Positions 7,634 to 17,523 of a DNA stretch of 64,000 bases are shown here, one piece after another. The position numbers and the translations under genes are program-made. This DNA comes from Bacteroidota bacterium (lineage in GTDB: Bacteria; Bacteroidota; Bacteroidia; Bacteroidales; Paludibacteraceae): contig JAFNAV010000007.1 in assembly GCA_017860345.1 (NCBI GenBank), positions 1-64,000 on the forward strand. The letters run 5' to 3'. The first letter of the stretch is position 1. Each line of letters starts with the position of its first letter. The notes below the pieces were generated by a model. That model did not search any database. It was not told the origin of the DNA and saw only the letters and a list, made by a program, of their open reading frames with translations.

Positions 7634-9472
7634 ATGTTTAAATTCTTTGTATTACTCAAAAGATTTGTTCCGCCCTATAAAAAATATGTGGTGCTGAGTT
7701 TGGTATTCAACCTTATTTCTACCATTTTCAGCTTGTTTTCTTTTGCGGCCATTATTCCGGTGCTGCGCATTCTGTTTGGTCTGGAAAGTAGCACTGTTAC
7801 TTATCATGCATGGGTATGGAGCGATGGAATGCAGGCTATAATCTCCGCGCTTAAAAACAATTTATTCTTTGCCGTTGAGCAAATGATTAAAACCATAGGC
7901 CCCAACCTCTCGCTGTTGTATCTTGGTATTTTTCTGGTTATAATGACTGCGTTTAAAGTAAGCACATCGTATCTGGCGGCCTATTTCGTAATTCCCATAC
8001 GTACCGGCGTGGTACGCGACTTACGCAATACGCTTTATCACAAGATTATAAGTCTGCCTATCGGGTTCTTCAGCGAAGAGCGCAAAGGCGACATCATGTC
8101 ACGCATGATGGGCGATGTGAACGAGATTGAAAATTCCATTATCAGTTCACTCGAAATGATTTTCAAAAATCCTATCATGATTCTTATTTATCTGGTAGTA
8201 TTGTTTTACATGAGCTGGCAACTGTCTGTTTTCGTACTGGTGCTGCTCCCTGTAAGTGGCTGGTTGGTAGGCAAAATAGGGCGCTCACTCAAAGCCAAAT
8301 CCACCAAAGGGCAAGAGCAAAACGGAGAGTTATTGTCGCAACTTGAAGAAACCCTCGGAGGATTGCGCATCGTAAAAGCCTTCAATGCCGAAGCTAAAGT
8401 GGAACATCGCTTTTCGGAACTGAACGAACGCATTCGCCGTACATTTAGCTCGGTACACCGGAGGTACAACCTGGCACATCCTATCAGCGAACTTATCGGT
8501 ACGGCTGTTATTGCTGTACTGCTTTGGTTTGGTGGTACGCTTATAGTGGGCAACAACAGCTCCATAGGCCCCGAAGAGTTTATCTATTATCTCGTTATTT
8601 TCTATAGCATTATTGCTCCTGCAAAAGATTTATCGAAAGCATCATATAGTGTTCAAAAAGGATTGGCCTCGCTGGATAGGGTGGATAAAATACTGAAGAG
8701 CGAAAACACCATTGCCGAACCCGAAAAACCCGAAGTGATGAAACCGTTTGAAACCCAAATTGAGTTTCGCAATGTATATTTCAGATATCAAACCGATTGG
8801 GTGCTTCAAAACATCAACCTCATTATCCCCAAAGGCAAAACGGTAGCTCTTGTAGGACAGTCGGGCTCCGGAAAATCTACTCTCGTTGATCTTGTACCAC
8901 GTTACTACGATGTAGAAACCGGACAGATTTTAATAGATCACGTAGATATACGTCAGCTTAGAACCCATGATATACGCTCTCAGCTTGGTAATGTGAATCA
9001 GGAAGCAATTCTTTTCAACGATACTTTTTACAACAACATCACGTTCGGGGTAGAAAACGCAACCAAAGAACAAGTAATAGAAGCTGCAAAAATTGCGAAT
9101 GCACACGATTTTATCATGGCTACCGACGAAGGTTACCAAACCAACATTGGCGAACGGGGTGGTAAGCTTTCGGGCGGACAACGCCAGCGTATAAGCATAG
9201 CCCGGGCTATTCTTAAAAATCCACCCATACTTATTCTCGACGAAGCCACATCGGCTCTGGATACCGAATCGGAAAAACTGGTGCAGCAGGCTCTCGAAAA
9301 CCTGATGAAAAACCGGACAACTCTGGTGGTGGCACACCGTTTATCAACCATCAAACGGGCCGACGAAATATGCGTGCTGCACGAAGGACGTATCGTAGAA
9401 AGAGGCAGACACGAAGAACTGATTGAGCTGAATGGATATTACAAACGACTGGTAGACATGCAATCGTTTTGA
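7634..9472 (+). CDS. ABC-type exporter, MsbA-like (fused membrane and ATPase domains)
   Basis: A 612-residue half-transporter that works as a homodimer or heterodimer. The N-terminal 330 or so residues hold six membrane helices; the first is near residues 20-45. The ATPase domain shows Walker A GQSGSGKST, the ABC signature LSGGQRQRISIARA, Walker B ILILDEATSALD and the H-loop VVAHRLSTI. Related proteins flip lipid A-core or other lipids to the periplasmic face, and the outer-membrane biogenesis genes downstream fit such a role, but the substrate cannot be assigned from sequence. Start ATG 7634 leads into the first helix. Confidence 0.9.
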   Translation: MFKFFVLLKRFVPPYKKYVVLSLVFNLISTIFSLFSFAAIIPVLRILFGLESSTVTYHAWVWSDGMQAIISALKNNLFFAVEQMIKTIGPNLSLLYLGIFLVIMTAFKVSTSYLAAYFVIPIRTGVVRDLRNTLYHKIISLPIGFFSEERKGDIMSRMMGDVNEIENSIISSLEMIFKNPIMILIYLVVLFYMSWQLSVFVLVLLPVSGWLVGKIGRSLKAKSTKGQEQNGELLSQLEETLGGLRIVKAFNAEAKVEHRFSELNERIRRTFSSVHRRYNLAHPISELIGTAVIAVLLWFGGTLIVGNNSSIGPEEFIYYLVIFYSIIAPAKDLSKASYSVQKGLASLDRVDKILKSENTIAEPEKPEVMKPFETQIEFRNVYFRYQTDWVLQNINLIIPKGKTVALVGQSGSGKSTLVDLVPRYYDVETGQILIDHVDIRQLRTHDIRSQLGNVNQEAILFNDTFYNNITFGVENATKEQVIEAAKIANAHDFIMATDEGYQTNIGERGGKLSGGQRQRISIARAILKNPPILILDEATSALDTESEKLVQQALENLMKNRTTLVVAHRLSTIKRADEICVLHEGRIVERGRHEELIELNGYYKRLVDMQSF

Positions 9473-9581
9473 AAACAACCGATTGTAAACGTTCTGAATA
9501 AAAAATATTAAAAAAAATGCACGTTTTACGTAACATAATTGTATTTTTGAACGTTAGTTTTATACGGACACAACAACTGCT

Positions 9582-9613
9582 AAAGTTCAACTCCAAACGG
9601 GTTGAACTTTATT
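9582..9613 (+). terminator. Hairpin after the ABC exporter gene
   Basis: AAAGTTCAAC (9582-9591) pairs perfectly with GTTGAACTTT (9601-9610). The T run behind it is short, so it may be a weak terminator or, if transcription starts at the TATTTTTG -7 match at 9542-9549, a hairpin in the leader of the next gene. Confidence 0.55.
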
Positions 9614-9658
9614 TGCCTGTGTTCTGATAAATTTACATAAAATTTTACCCGATAACTT

Positions 9659-11602
9659 ATGAGATCACATGTTTTTTCATTTGTATTGCTGTTTCTTTTA
9701 GTTTCGCTTACCGCGCAATCAAAAGATCCTGTATTGATGACCATTAACGGGAACCCGGTAACCAAATCGGAGTTTGAGTATATCTACAATAAGAATAATT
9801 CAAATAACTCGCTGGACAAAAAAACGCTGTCCGAATATGTCGACTTATTCGTAAACTTCAAACTGAAAGTACAGGAAGCCAAAGCACAGGGACTTGACAC
9901 AACCAGCGCTTTTGTAAACGAACTGAGTGGATACAGAAGCCAGCTGACAAAGCCTTACCTGACCGACCAGAACGTGGACGAACAAATTCTTAGGGAAGCT
10001 TATAACCGAATGCAAGAAGATGTGGAAGTGAGCCATATACTTATTCGGGTTGCCCAAAACGCGAGCGCTGCCGATACTCTTACCGCCTGGAAAAAGATAA
10101 CATCCATAGCCAAACGTTTGGAAAAAGAAGATTTCAAAAAAGTAGCCAAAGAAACCTCTGAAGATCCGTCGGCCGAAAAGAACGGCGGATATATTGGTTG
10201 GATTTCGGCCTTTCATACCGTATATCCTTTTGAAACCACCGCTTACAACACACCGGTAGGTAACATATCAAAGCCATTCAGAACCGCCTTTGGATATCAT
10301 ATTCTGAAAGTGCAAAACCGCCGCAACTCTCTGGGCGAAATATTGGTTGCACATATCATGCGCTTCACTACCGAAGGTAATGACGATAAAAACAAGGATG
10401 CTAAAATTAAAATTGACTCGCTCTACAAAAGGGTGCAGGCCGGCGACGATTTCGGGAAATTAGCCTCGGAATATTCTGAAGACCGCGGTTCGGCATCACG
10501 CAATGGCGAATTACCCTGGTTTGGTACCGGCCGTATGATTCCCGAATTTGAGAATGCTGCCTTTGCGCTGCAAAACACTGGCGATGTATCAGCTCCCGTT
10601 AAATCGGGCTACGGATGGCACATTATCAAGTTGCTCGACAGAAAACCGATTGGTACTTACGAAAGTCTGAAACCAGAACTGGAAAGACGAATAAAACAGG
10701 ACGAGCGTGCCGGTTTAAGCCAGAAAGTCTTTGTTGAAAAACTAAAAAAAGAATACAACTTCAGCCTGAATACCGAAAGCGTACAGGAATTTGTAAAACT
10801 ACTGGGAACTAAAAACCTAAGCGACTCTGCTTTCCGCTCGCAGATATCGGTGTTGAATAAAACACTATTTACTTTTGCCGGAAAAACTTATCTGCAAAAT
10901 AATTTTTCGGATTATCTCGCCAAGAATAATCTTACCGACCGGAATAGTGCTCAGGAAATTATTGATGAAAAGCTGAATGCTTTTGCTGAACGGGAATTGC
11001 TTGCCTATGAAGACAGTCAGTTGGAAAATAAATACGAAGATTTTCGCTTTCTGATGCAGGAATACCACGACGGCATACTCCTTTTTGAAGTAAGCAACAA
11101 CGAAGTATGGGAAAAAGCCTCTAAAGATACCAAAGGGCTTGAAAACTATTTCAACACCCACAAAACGGATTACACCTGGGAAAAGCCACACTATAAAGGC
11201 AAAATTATTTATTGTAAAGACAAAGCAACCTACAATGCGGCTAAAACCATTATCAGAAAATTGAATACCGATTCTATCGAAAAATACCTGCCCCTGCGCC
11301 TGAACGATAGTATTCAGCATGTAAAAATCGAAAAAGGACTTTATGCTCAGGGCGACAACAAAGCCATCGACAAATATGGATTTAAAGTAAAAAATGCGGT
11401 TTACGAACCATCGGCGGAATATCCTTATATTATTGTTGTAGGTAAGAACCTGAAAAACAGCCCCGAAAACTATACCGATGTACGCGGATTAGTTACTGCC
11501 GACTATCAGGACTATCTTGAAAAAACATGGATTGCGGCTTTACGAGCCAAATATCCGGTAGTGATTGACCAAACTGTTCTTAAAACAATTAAGCAAAACT
11601 AA
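9659..11602 (+). CDS. Periplasmic peptidyl-prolyl isomerase/chaperone with two parvulin domains
   Basis: A 647-residue exported protein with a cleavable signal (hydrophobic helix then LTAQSKD). After a SurA-like alpha-helical N-part it has two parvulin (PpiC) domains: residues about 120-220 (start SHILIRVAQ, end FGYHILKVQNRR) and 225-335 (AHIMRFTTE to GYGWHIIKLLDRK). The C-terminal half is a second, poorly conserved helical region. The family folds and escorts outer-membrane proteins through the periplasm. It opens a cluster with two more folding proteins and an OstA-like protein. A hairpin terminator follows, so it is probably transcribed separately. Confidence 0.88.
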   Translation: MRSHVFSFVLLFLLVSLTAQSKDPVLMTINGNPVTKSEFEYIYNKNNSNNSLDKKTLSEYVDLFVNFKLKVQEAKAQGLDTTSAFVNELSGYRSQLTKPYLTDQNVDEQILREAYNRMQEDVEVSHILIRVAQNASAADTLTAWKKITSIAKRLEKEDFKKVAKETSEDPSAEKNGGYIGWISAFHTVYPFETTAYNTPVGNISKPFRTAFGYHILKVQNRRNSLGEILVAHIMRFTTEGNDDKNKDAKIKIDSLYKRVQAGDDFGKLASEYSEDRGSASRNGELPWFGTGRMIPEFENAAFALQNTGDVSAPVKSGYGWHIIKLLDRKPIGTYESLKPELERRIKQDERAGLSQKVFVEKLKKEYNFSLNTESVQEFVKLLGTKNLSDSAFRSQISVLNKTLFTFAGKTYLQNNFSDYLAKNNLTDRNSAQEIIDEKLNAFAERELLAYEDSQLENKYEDFRFLMQEYHDGILLFEVSNNEVWEKASKDTKGLENYFNTHKTDYTWEKPHYKGKIIYCKDKATYNAAKTIIRKLNTDSIEKYLPLRLNDSIQHVKIEKGLYAQGDNKAIDKYGFKVKNAVYEPSAEYPYIIVVGKNLKNSPENYTDVRGLVTADYQDYLEKTWIAALRAKYPVVIDQTVLKTIKQN

Positions 11603-11622
11603 AAATCGGATAAAAATATTGT

Positions 11623-11656
11623 AAAAAAACGGCTGCTTCCACGTAGCCGTTTTTTA
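11623..11656 (+). terminator. Intrinsic terminator
   Basis: AAAAACGGCTGC (from 11625) pairs with GTAGCCGTTTTTT (from 11644) with a short loop, ending in six T. Confidence 0.85.
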
Positions 11657-11726
11657 TGAAAAAGGTTCAAAACTGAAACTTCTCATTAAAAAACCTTTAT
11701 TCTGATTTAATATTCGTAATTTAGCA

Positions 11727-11755
11727 TTGTATTAATAAAACCAATATTATCTTTG
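11727..11755 (+). promoter_or_regulatory. Promoter of the 11764 lipoprotein gene
   Basis: TTG (11727-11729), 18 bases, then TATCTTTG (11748-11755). The ATG at 11764 is only 9 bases beyond the -7 box, so the transcript would be nearly leaderless. Confidence 0.6.
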
Positions 11756-11763
11756 CTTTTCGT

Positions 11764-12627
11764 ATGAAAACAAGCCGTTTACTGATACTTGTACTTAGTA
11801 CTGCCGTTCTGTGGTCCTGTTCACAGAAAACGGCCGAAGAGGGTCGTGTTCCCTTGCTTGAGGTAGAAGGACGGTTCTTATATCTTGATCAGGTTCAGGA
11901 TATTATACCTCCAAATGTAAATGCCAAGGACAGTACCGAAATTGCAGGCAACTTTATTCGCAAATGGATTACCGATGTATTGCTTTATGAAAATGCCAAA
12001 CGCAATATTACTAACAAACAGGAAATTGACCAGCTTCTCGAAGATTATAAAAAATCGCTCATCATTCATCAGTATCAGCAAAAAATGATTGAGCAGAGGG
12101 TACCGAAAGAACCGACCGAAGAAGATGTACGGCGCTTTTACGATCAGTACAAAGACCAATTGACACTGAAAGAAAACGTAGTAAAGGGACTACTTCTGGT
12201 AACGCCCGCTAATGCGCCTCAACTGGCCAATGTGCGTAGCTGGGTACAGTCGGGCAATGCCAATGCGCTTGAAAAAATTGAAAAATACAGCATCCAGAAT
12301 GCCATTAGCTACGACTACTTTGGCAACGAATGGACAACTTTTTCTGAAATACTGCGCAAACTTCCTTTGCAGGTGCAAGATGCGTCGGCGTTTGTTGCCG
12401 GACATCGTTTTTACGAAAGTTCTGACAGTTTGCGGCACTATTTTTTGCGTATCGAGGCTTACAAAACTTACGGGCAAACCGAACCTTACGAAATGGCCCG
12501 GCCCAAAATTGTAAACCTCATTCTCAACAAGCTAAAAGCGGAGTTTATTACCAATTTTGAAGACGAATTGTACAACGACGCCATAGAAAACGAGACGGTT
12601 AATTTTTTTGAACAAAAGAAAAAATAA
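11764..12627 (+). CDS. Lipoprotein related to SurA/PpiC folding factors, no clear isomerase domain
   Basis: A 287-residue lipoprotein (signal MKTSRLLILVLSTAVLWSCS, lipidated Cys19). The mature part is helical and opens with PLLEVEGRFLYLDQVQDIIPP, the usual pattern of a SurA-type N-domain, followed by KEPTEEDVRRFYDQYKDQL, as found before parvulin domains. A complete parvulin domain is not seen: the region after residue 135 is divergent, so it is probably a chaperone without isomerase activity. It lies between two genuine parvulin proteins and 29 bases before the next gene, which suggests an operon devoted to outer-membrane protein folding. Confidence 0.78.
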   Translation: MKTSRLLILVLSTAVLWSCSQKTAEEGRVPLLEVEGRFLYLDQVQDIIPPNVNAKDSTEIAGNFIRKWITDVLLYENAKRNITNKQEIDQLLEDYKKSLIIHQYQQKMIEQRVPKEPTEEDVRRFYDQYKDQLTLKENVVKGLLLVTPANAPQLANVRSWVQSGNANALEKIEKYSIQNAISYDYFGNEWTTFSEILRKLPLQVQDASAFVAGHRFYESSDSLRHYFLRIEAYKTYGQTEPYEMARPKIVNLILNKLKAEFITNFEDELYNDAIENETVNFFEQKKK

Positions 12628-12656
12628 AATACAGATATAATAACATTTTTTTCGTT

Positions 12657-14012
12657 ATGAAGAAACATATCTTTTTCCTTTTTACGCTTATAAGCCTTGT
12701 ATCAACCTCGCTTTCAGCCCAAAAAAACATTATTGACGAAGTAATCTGGATTGTGGGTGACGAAGCCATCCTACGGTCGGAGGTTGAAGAACAACGCCTC
12801 AGAGCGCAATATGACGGTACGCCCATACAAGGCGACCCTTATTGCGTAATTCCTGAGCAAATTGCTATCAACAAGCTTTTCCTGCATCAGGCTGTACTGG
12901 ATAGTATTCAGGTAAACGAAAGCTCAGTTACCAGTCAGGTTGAAAACCGGTTAAGTTTTTTCATTTCGCAGATAGGCTCTAAGGAAAAAATGGAAGAATA
13001 CTTCGGTAAAAATACCGTTCAGCTTCGCGAAGATTTGCGTACCTTGTTTCGTGAGCAGATGATTATTCACCAAATGCAACAAAAATTCGTGGGCGATATC
13101 AACTCGACTCCATCCGATGTACGCCGGTTTTTTACCGCGCTACCAGTGGATAGTATACCCACCGTACCCGCTCAGGTGGAGTTGCAGATAATCAGTTTTG
13201 AGCCACCCGTTCCGATTGAAGAAACAAACCGTATCAAAGAACGCCTGCGCCAGTTCACCGAAAGGGTCAACACCGGCGAAACCGAATTTTCGGTACTTGC
13301 CAGACTTTATTCGGAAGATACCGAAAGTGCAAAACGCGGTGGCGAACTTGGCTTTATGGGCCGCGGACAGCTTGTGCCGGAATTTGCAACCGTAGCTTTT
13401 AACCTTACCGATCCTAAAAAGGTATCGCGCATTGTTCAGTCTGAGTTTGGATACCATATCATACAGCTTATTGAAAAACGCGGCGACAGGCTCAACTGCC
13501 GTCATATATTGCTGAAACCTCATGTGTCGCAAATAGATAAACGCAAAGCCGAGCTAAAACTCGACTCTATTGCTAATCAGATTCGCTCCGGTAAAATATC
13601 TTTTGAACAGGGCGTAATCTACTTCTCGCAGGATAAAAGCTCAGCTATGAATGCCGGATTGATGCTCAACGAAAAAACGGGTACATCGAAATTTGAATAT
13701 CAGGATCTGCCTCAGGAAGTGGCCAAAGTGGTTTATAATATGAATGTGGGCGAAATATCGAAACCCTTCAGCATGATAAACCCTTCTACCAACAAAGAAG
13801 TGGTGGCTGTGGTAAAGCTGAAATCTAAAACAGAAAACCACAAGGCTAATATGAGCGATGATTTCCAGATGCTCAGATCTTATTATGAAAACAAAAAGAA
13901 GGAAGAATTTATTAAAGACTGGATTGTAAAAAAACAGAAAGAAACTTATATCAGTATTGACCCGGCATGGCAAAACTGTAACTTCCAGTACCCGGGATGG
14001 ATTAAAAAATAA
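12657..14012 (+). CDS. SurA-like periplasmic peptidyl-prolyl isomerase
   Basis: A 451-residue exported protein with a signal peptide ending near LSAQKN. Residues about 25-170 form the SurA N-domain (IIDEVIWIVGDEAILRSEVE). Two parvulin domains follow: about 175-280 (VELQIISFEPPVP through GYHIIQLIEKRGDR, with the typical GGELGFMGRGQLVPEF) and about 283-390 (NCRHILLKPHVSQ onward). Two parvulin modules and a helical C-tail match E. coli SurA in layout and length (428 residues). Role: escort of outer-membrane proteins. Preceded by a helper lipoprotein and followed after 33 bases by an OstA-like gene. Confidence 0.9.
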   Translation: MKKHIFFLFTLISLVSTSLSAQKNIIDEVIWIVGDEAILRSEVEEQRLRAQYDGTPIQGDPYCVIPEQIAINKLFLHQAVLDSIQVNESSVTSQVENRLSFFISQIGSKEKMEEYFGKNTVQLREDLRTLFREQMIIHQMQQKFVGDINSTPSDVRRFFTALPVDSIPTVPAQVELQIISFEPPVPIEETNRIKERLRQFTERVNTGETEFSVLARLYSEDTESAKRGGELGFMGRGQLVPEFATVAFNLTDPKKVSRIVQSEFGYHIIQLIEKRGDRLNCRHILLKPHVSQIDKRKAELKLDSIANQIRSGKISFEQGVIYFSQDKSSAMNAGLMLNEKTGTSKFEYQDLPQEVAKVVYNMNVGEISKPFSMINPSTNKEVVAVVKLKSKTENHKANMSDDFQMLRSYYENKKKEEFIKDWIVKKQKETYISIDPAWQNCNFQYPGWIKK

Positions 14013-14045
14013 TCCCGCAGCGAAAAATATTTCGAAAACCATTTC

Positions 14046-15926
14046 ATGAATCAGATTATAAAAAATATCTTTTTATTCAGGCACATCGCATTGTTCGGTG
14101 TGCTCTGTTTATTTATCGGGATACTCCATGCGCAGCAAATAAAACCACGCCAGTTGCGAAACGAGGTGCTGCAAAGCCAAAATCCGGTACAGAAAAGCCC
14201 GGCTAAAAAAAATGGCAAAAAAGTACGAACATTAAAACCTATGCCGGCACCCAAACCGCTGGCGCCTATTGTAAATCCGCTCAGCAACCGGAAAGCAACT
14301 ATCGTACTGCTCGAAAACACCGAGGAGCTTATTTACAACGAACAGCTAAACCCCGACATACAAGTACTTAAAGGAAACGTAAGGTTCAGGCATGACAATG
14401 CCTTACTTTATTGCGATAGCGCTTATTTTTACAAAAACGCAAACTCGCTCGATGCTTTCAGCAATGTGAAAATTGTGCAGGGAGATACGCTCTTTGTGTT
14501 TGGCGACTATTTATATTACGATGGCAACCAGAAACTGGCTCGCCTGCGTCATAACGTGCGCATGGAAAACCGCAAAACAACCCTCACTACCGACAGTATG
14601 AACTACGACCGGAATACAAATCTGGCCTATTACTTTACAGGTGGAAAAATTGCCGACAGCGAGAATACGCTTACTTCAATTTGGGGGCAATACTCCACTA
14701 CCACCAACGACGCCCTGTTCAAAAACAAAGTAAAATTGGTGAATAAAAACTTCACCATGGACTCGGACACCCTGAAGTACAACACCACAACAAAAATTGC
14801 CAACATAGTAGGACCTACGCACGTTAATTACAAAGATGAAACGGACATTTATTCCAACCTGGGCTGGTACAATACCGCCAACGAACAAATGATGCTGCTC
14901 AACCGGTCCAACGTTATCCATAAAGACGGAAAAACACTGACGGGAGATACCATTTTTTACGATAAAGCGAAAAATTTTGGCGAAGCATTTATCAACGTTA
15001 TACTCAATGATACGGTACAAAAATCGACCTTACACGGAGATTATGTATACTACAACGAGGATACCGATACAGGACTGGCAACCGACTCGGCCATGCTGAT
15101 AGACTGGTCGACGAAAGATACCCTGTGGATGCACGCCGACACCCTGCGTACATTCAAAGACTCCATATACAATGCGGCCAAAGGGCTAAACAACGTCCGC
15201 TTTTACCGTTACGACTTACAGGGAATAGCCGACTCGCTACTTTACAGTGCGCGCGACTCGGTAATTAACATGCATGGTGAACCCGTACTCTGGGCTGAAG
15301 AAAACCAGCTTTCGGGCGAATTTATTCAGGCATTCACCAAAAATCAAAAAGTGGAAAAAGTGCATATTCAGCGCGAAGCCATGGCTGCTCAAAAAGTAGA
15401 TTCGCTGTATTTTAATCAGCTATCGGGCAAAGAAATTATTGCTTACATCGATAGCGGACAGCTAAAACGAGTGAATGTGAACGGAAATGCTGAAACCATC
15501 TACTTTCCCATCGACGACAAAGACTCCACCATTATTGGTATTAATAAAACAGAAAGCAGTTTTGTGGTTATGCATCTCAAAAATAAGAAGGTTGAACGCA
15601 TAGTGATGACTGCCTCCAGCACGGGAATTATGTACCCCTTACCACAGCTGACAGGTGGCGATCTTTATCTGAAAAACTTCTTTTGGCTTCACAACCAACG
15701 ACCAACTAAAAGCTCGGATGTGTTAATTACTTATACAAAAGCTCCCCGCGAAAAAATTGGAACCAGTAGTTTAATGGGAAAAGGAGGCGGTAGCAGTGGA
15801 AGCGCTCCCGGTAATAAACCGGCCGGCAAAATCAATGAAAGCGGAAGCACGTACAGCTCCGGTTCTTCGCGCTCATCATCTACCAATACACTGAACACCG
15901 GCAGACAAAAAACATTGCAAAGATAA
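14046..15926 (+). CDS. OstA/LptA-like protein of lipopolysaccharide export
   Basis: A 626-residue exported protein (signal helix ending at LHAQQIK). From about residue 95 it is built of repeating beta strands in the OstA (LptA/LptD N-terminal) pattern: VLKGNVRFRHDNALLYCDSAYF, then repeated phrases such as NRKTTLTTDSMNYDRNTN and KTLTGDTIFYDKAKNF (each cut here to under 20 residues where longer). The beta-jellyroll stacks into a groove that carries LPS across the periplasm. The last 50 residues are Gly/Ser-rich (GKGGGSSGSAPGNK...) and probably unstructured. No C-terminal LptD barrel is present. Its position after SurA-like genes fits envelope assembly. Confidence 0.82.
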   Translation: MNQIIKNIFLFRHIALFGVLCLFIGILHAQQIKPRQLRNEVLQSQNPVQKSPAKKNGKKVRTLKPMPAPKPLAPIVNPLSNRKATIVLLENTEELIYNEQLNPDIQVLKGNVRFRHDNALLYCDSAYFYKNANSLDAFSNVKIVQGDTLFVFGDYLYYDGNQKLARLRHNVRMENRKTTLTTDSMNYDRNTNLAYYFTGGKIADSENTLTSIWGQYSTTTNDALFKNKVKLVNKNFTMDSDTLKYNTTTKIANIVGPTHVNYKDETDIYSNLGWYNTANEQMMLLNRSNVIHKDGKTLTGDTIFYDKAKNFGEAFINVILNDTVQKSTLHGDYVYYNEDTDTGLATDSAMLIDWSTKDTLWMHADTLRTFKDSIYNAAKGLNNVRFYRYDLQGIADSLLYSARDSVINMHGEPVLWAEENQLSGEFIQAFTKNQKVEKVHIQREAMAAQKVDSLYFNQLSGKEIIAYIDSGQLKRVNVNGNAETIYFPIDDKDSTIIGINKTESSFVVMHLKNKKVERIVMTASSTGIMYPLPQLTGGDLYLKNFFWLHNQRPTKSSDVLITYTKAPREKIGTSSLMGKGGGSSGSAPGNKPAGKINESGSTYSSGSSRSSSTNTLNTGRQKTLQR

Positions 15927-15934
15927 ATCATCGG

Positions 15935-15980
15935 GAGAATTGATTTCTTGTTTATATTACAAGGTCAATTCTCTTTTTTT
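15935..15980 (+). terminator. Intrinsic terminator of the envelope-biogenesis operon
   Basis: GAGAATTGA (15935-15943) pairs with TCAATTCTC (15965-15973), followed by seven T. Confidence 0.85.
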
Positions 15981-16009
15981 GTTTTTATAAAGTAAAAACA
16001 ATATATTTG
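15978..16009 (+). promoter_or_regulatory. Promoter of the unknown membrane protein gene
   Basis: TTTG (15978-15981), 20 bases, TATATTTG (16002-16009): a full match to the Bacteroidetes consensus. It begins inside the T run of the preceding terminator. Confidence 0.8.
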
Positions 16010-16056
16010 CTACTGAAAGAATTCCCTTTATAAACATTGTGACCTTTGTTAATAGC

Positions 16057-17523
16057 ATGATCAATATCCAGACTAAAATACACGACAAGTTTACGCTCGA
16101 ATTTAAAATAAGCTATAAAACAGGAAAACAAAAAACGATATACGACTTTGGGCTGAAAACCTGGGTGTTTGTTCCTAATAGCCTGGATATAAGTCCCAGA
16201 ACTTATAGTCGCGACGATTTTTATAAAGATATACACACCAATATCAGACTTATAACTCCTGTATATTTACTTCGCGATATTAGTAGCGGCGAGAAAAGTC
16301 CACTGGCAAAACTCACCCGAGCCATGAATGACATGGCCTCTGAACCTGCTGATAATCATGTATATGAATATGAATATCAGATTAAAATGTTTGCTGCTAT
16401 TTACAAAAGCTCTATTCGCGACCAATTGGCTTATATCCGACATGCGGGAGCCACTACCGACAGGCTTGCCATGCTGAAAAAGTGTATTGGCGAAGCCGAA
16501 GATATTCTGAAAAGATACCGGGATCTGAGCCACATTATCAAAACGCATACCGTCAGTAAAGAGCATTACAATTACTTTCTTTTTGGCGATGAGTTTATGC
16601 TTAATCTTACCGAAAAAGAGCTCTTCTCGTTTCTCGAAAAAATAAACATTCCTGAATTTTCGGACATTGAAAATGAGGCAAGTAAGCTCCTATGCGATTT
16701 TTTAGAAAAAGAAAAATGCCATAAAACAGCTCAGAATTATCAAACGGTAGATCCTGAAAATCCGGCCTCAAATTCGGAGCTTATTTTTCGGTTTGGCGCT
16801 CTCAAAAAGTATATCGAAAGTGATTTGTTTCTGAACGCAAATCAAAAGCGCGACGGAGTAATAGCCGAACAGGTTTACCTGAGTATGGCTGCCGGGCTGT
16901 CGATGGTATTTGCCACTGCTGTAGCTTTCTCGTTTCAGCAAACCTACGGCAACCTGACCATGCCGTTTTTCGTAGCTCTTGTGGTAAGTTATATGCTCAA
17001 AGACAGGATAAAAGAGCTGATGCGGTACTATTTTTCGCACAAAAGAACCGGAAAATACTTCGACCACAAAAGCACTTTCAGCATTAAGGATAATGAAATT
17101 GGCTGGAGCAAAGAGAGCTTTGATTTTATCCCGGAGATAAAAGTACCGGTAGAGGTACTCTCTGCACGCAATCGACTACCGCTTATTCAGGCAGATAACC
17201 GTCATTCAAAAGAAAAAATTATCCTGTTCAAGAAACTACTTCGCATCGACCGTAAATTATTGGAATACAGCTCCGATTACAATCTCGACGGTGTGGTGGA
17301 AATTGTACGCTTCAATGTATCATCGTTTATGAAAAAAATGGATAACCCCGAAGTGCCGCTTTACACCCTCGGCGAAAACCGGGACGTAAAGCGCATTATG
17401 GGCTCAAAAATTTATTACCTGAACATTGTATTCCAGTATACGCCTGCTAAAGAAGAGCATCTGGTGCGTTACCGTATAGCGTTCAATCGCGAAGGGATAA
17501 AAAGCATCAAACAGATGAACTAA
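16057..17523 (+). CDS. Unknown conserved membrane protein
   Basis: A 488-residue protein. Residues 1-270 are mostly helical and hydrophilic, with [18 protein letters not shown] near the start. Two hydrophobic segments lie at about 272-293 ([19 protein letters not shown]) and 300-318 ([15 protein letters not shown]), followed by a basic stretch ([11 protein letters not shown]) and a 170-residue C-domain that looks like a beta/alpha fold. So both large domains probably face the cytoplasm, joined by a hairpin in the membrane. No enzyme motif is recognised. A GTG at 16039 would add six residues; the ATG at 16057 is preferred. It has a good private promoter, and its stop overlaps the convergent gene by 4 bases. 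Confidence 0.72.
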   Translation: MINIQTKIHDKFTLEFKISYKTGKQKTIYDFGLKTWVFVPNSLDISPRTYSRDDFYKDIHTNIRLITPVYLLRDISSGEKSPLAKLTRAMNDMASEPADNHVYEYEYQIKMFAAIYKSSIRDQLAYIRHAGATTDRLAMLKKCIGEAEDILKRYRDLSHIIKTHTVSKEHYNYFLFGDEFMLNLTEKELFSFLEKINIPEFSDIENEASKLLCDFLEKEKCHKTAQNYQTVDPENPASNSELIFRFGALKKYIESDLFLNANQKRDGVIAEQVYLSMAAGLSMVFATAVAFSFQQTYGNLTMPFFVALVVSYMLKDRIKELMRYYFSHKRTGKYFDHKSTFSIKDNEIGWSKESFDFIPEIKVPVEVLSARNRLPLIQADNRHSKEKIILFKKLLRIDRKLLEYSSDYNLDGVVEIVRFNVSSFMKKMDNPEVPLYTLGENRDVKRIMGSKIYYLNIVFQYTPAKEEHLVRYRIAFNREGIKSIKQMN

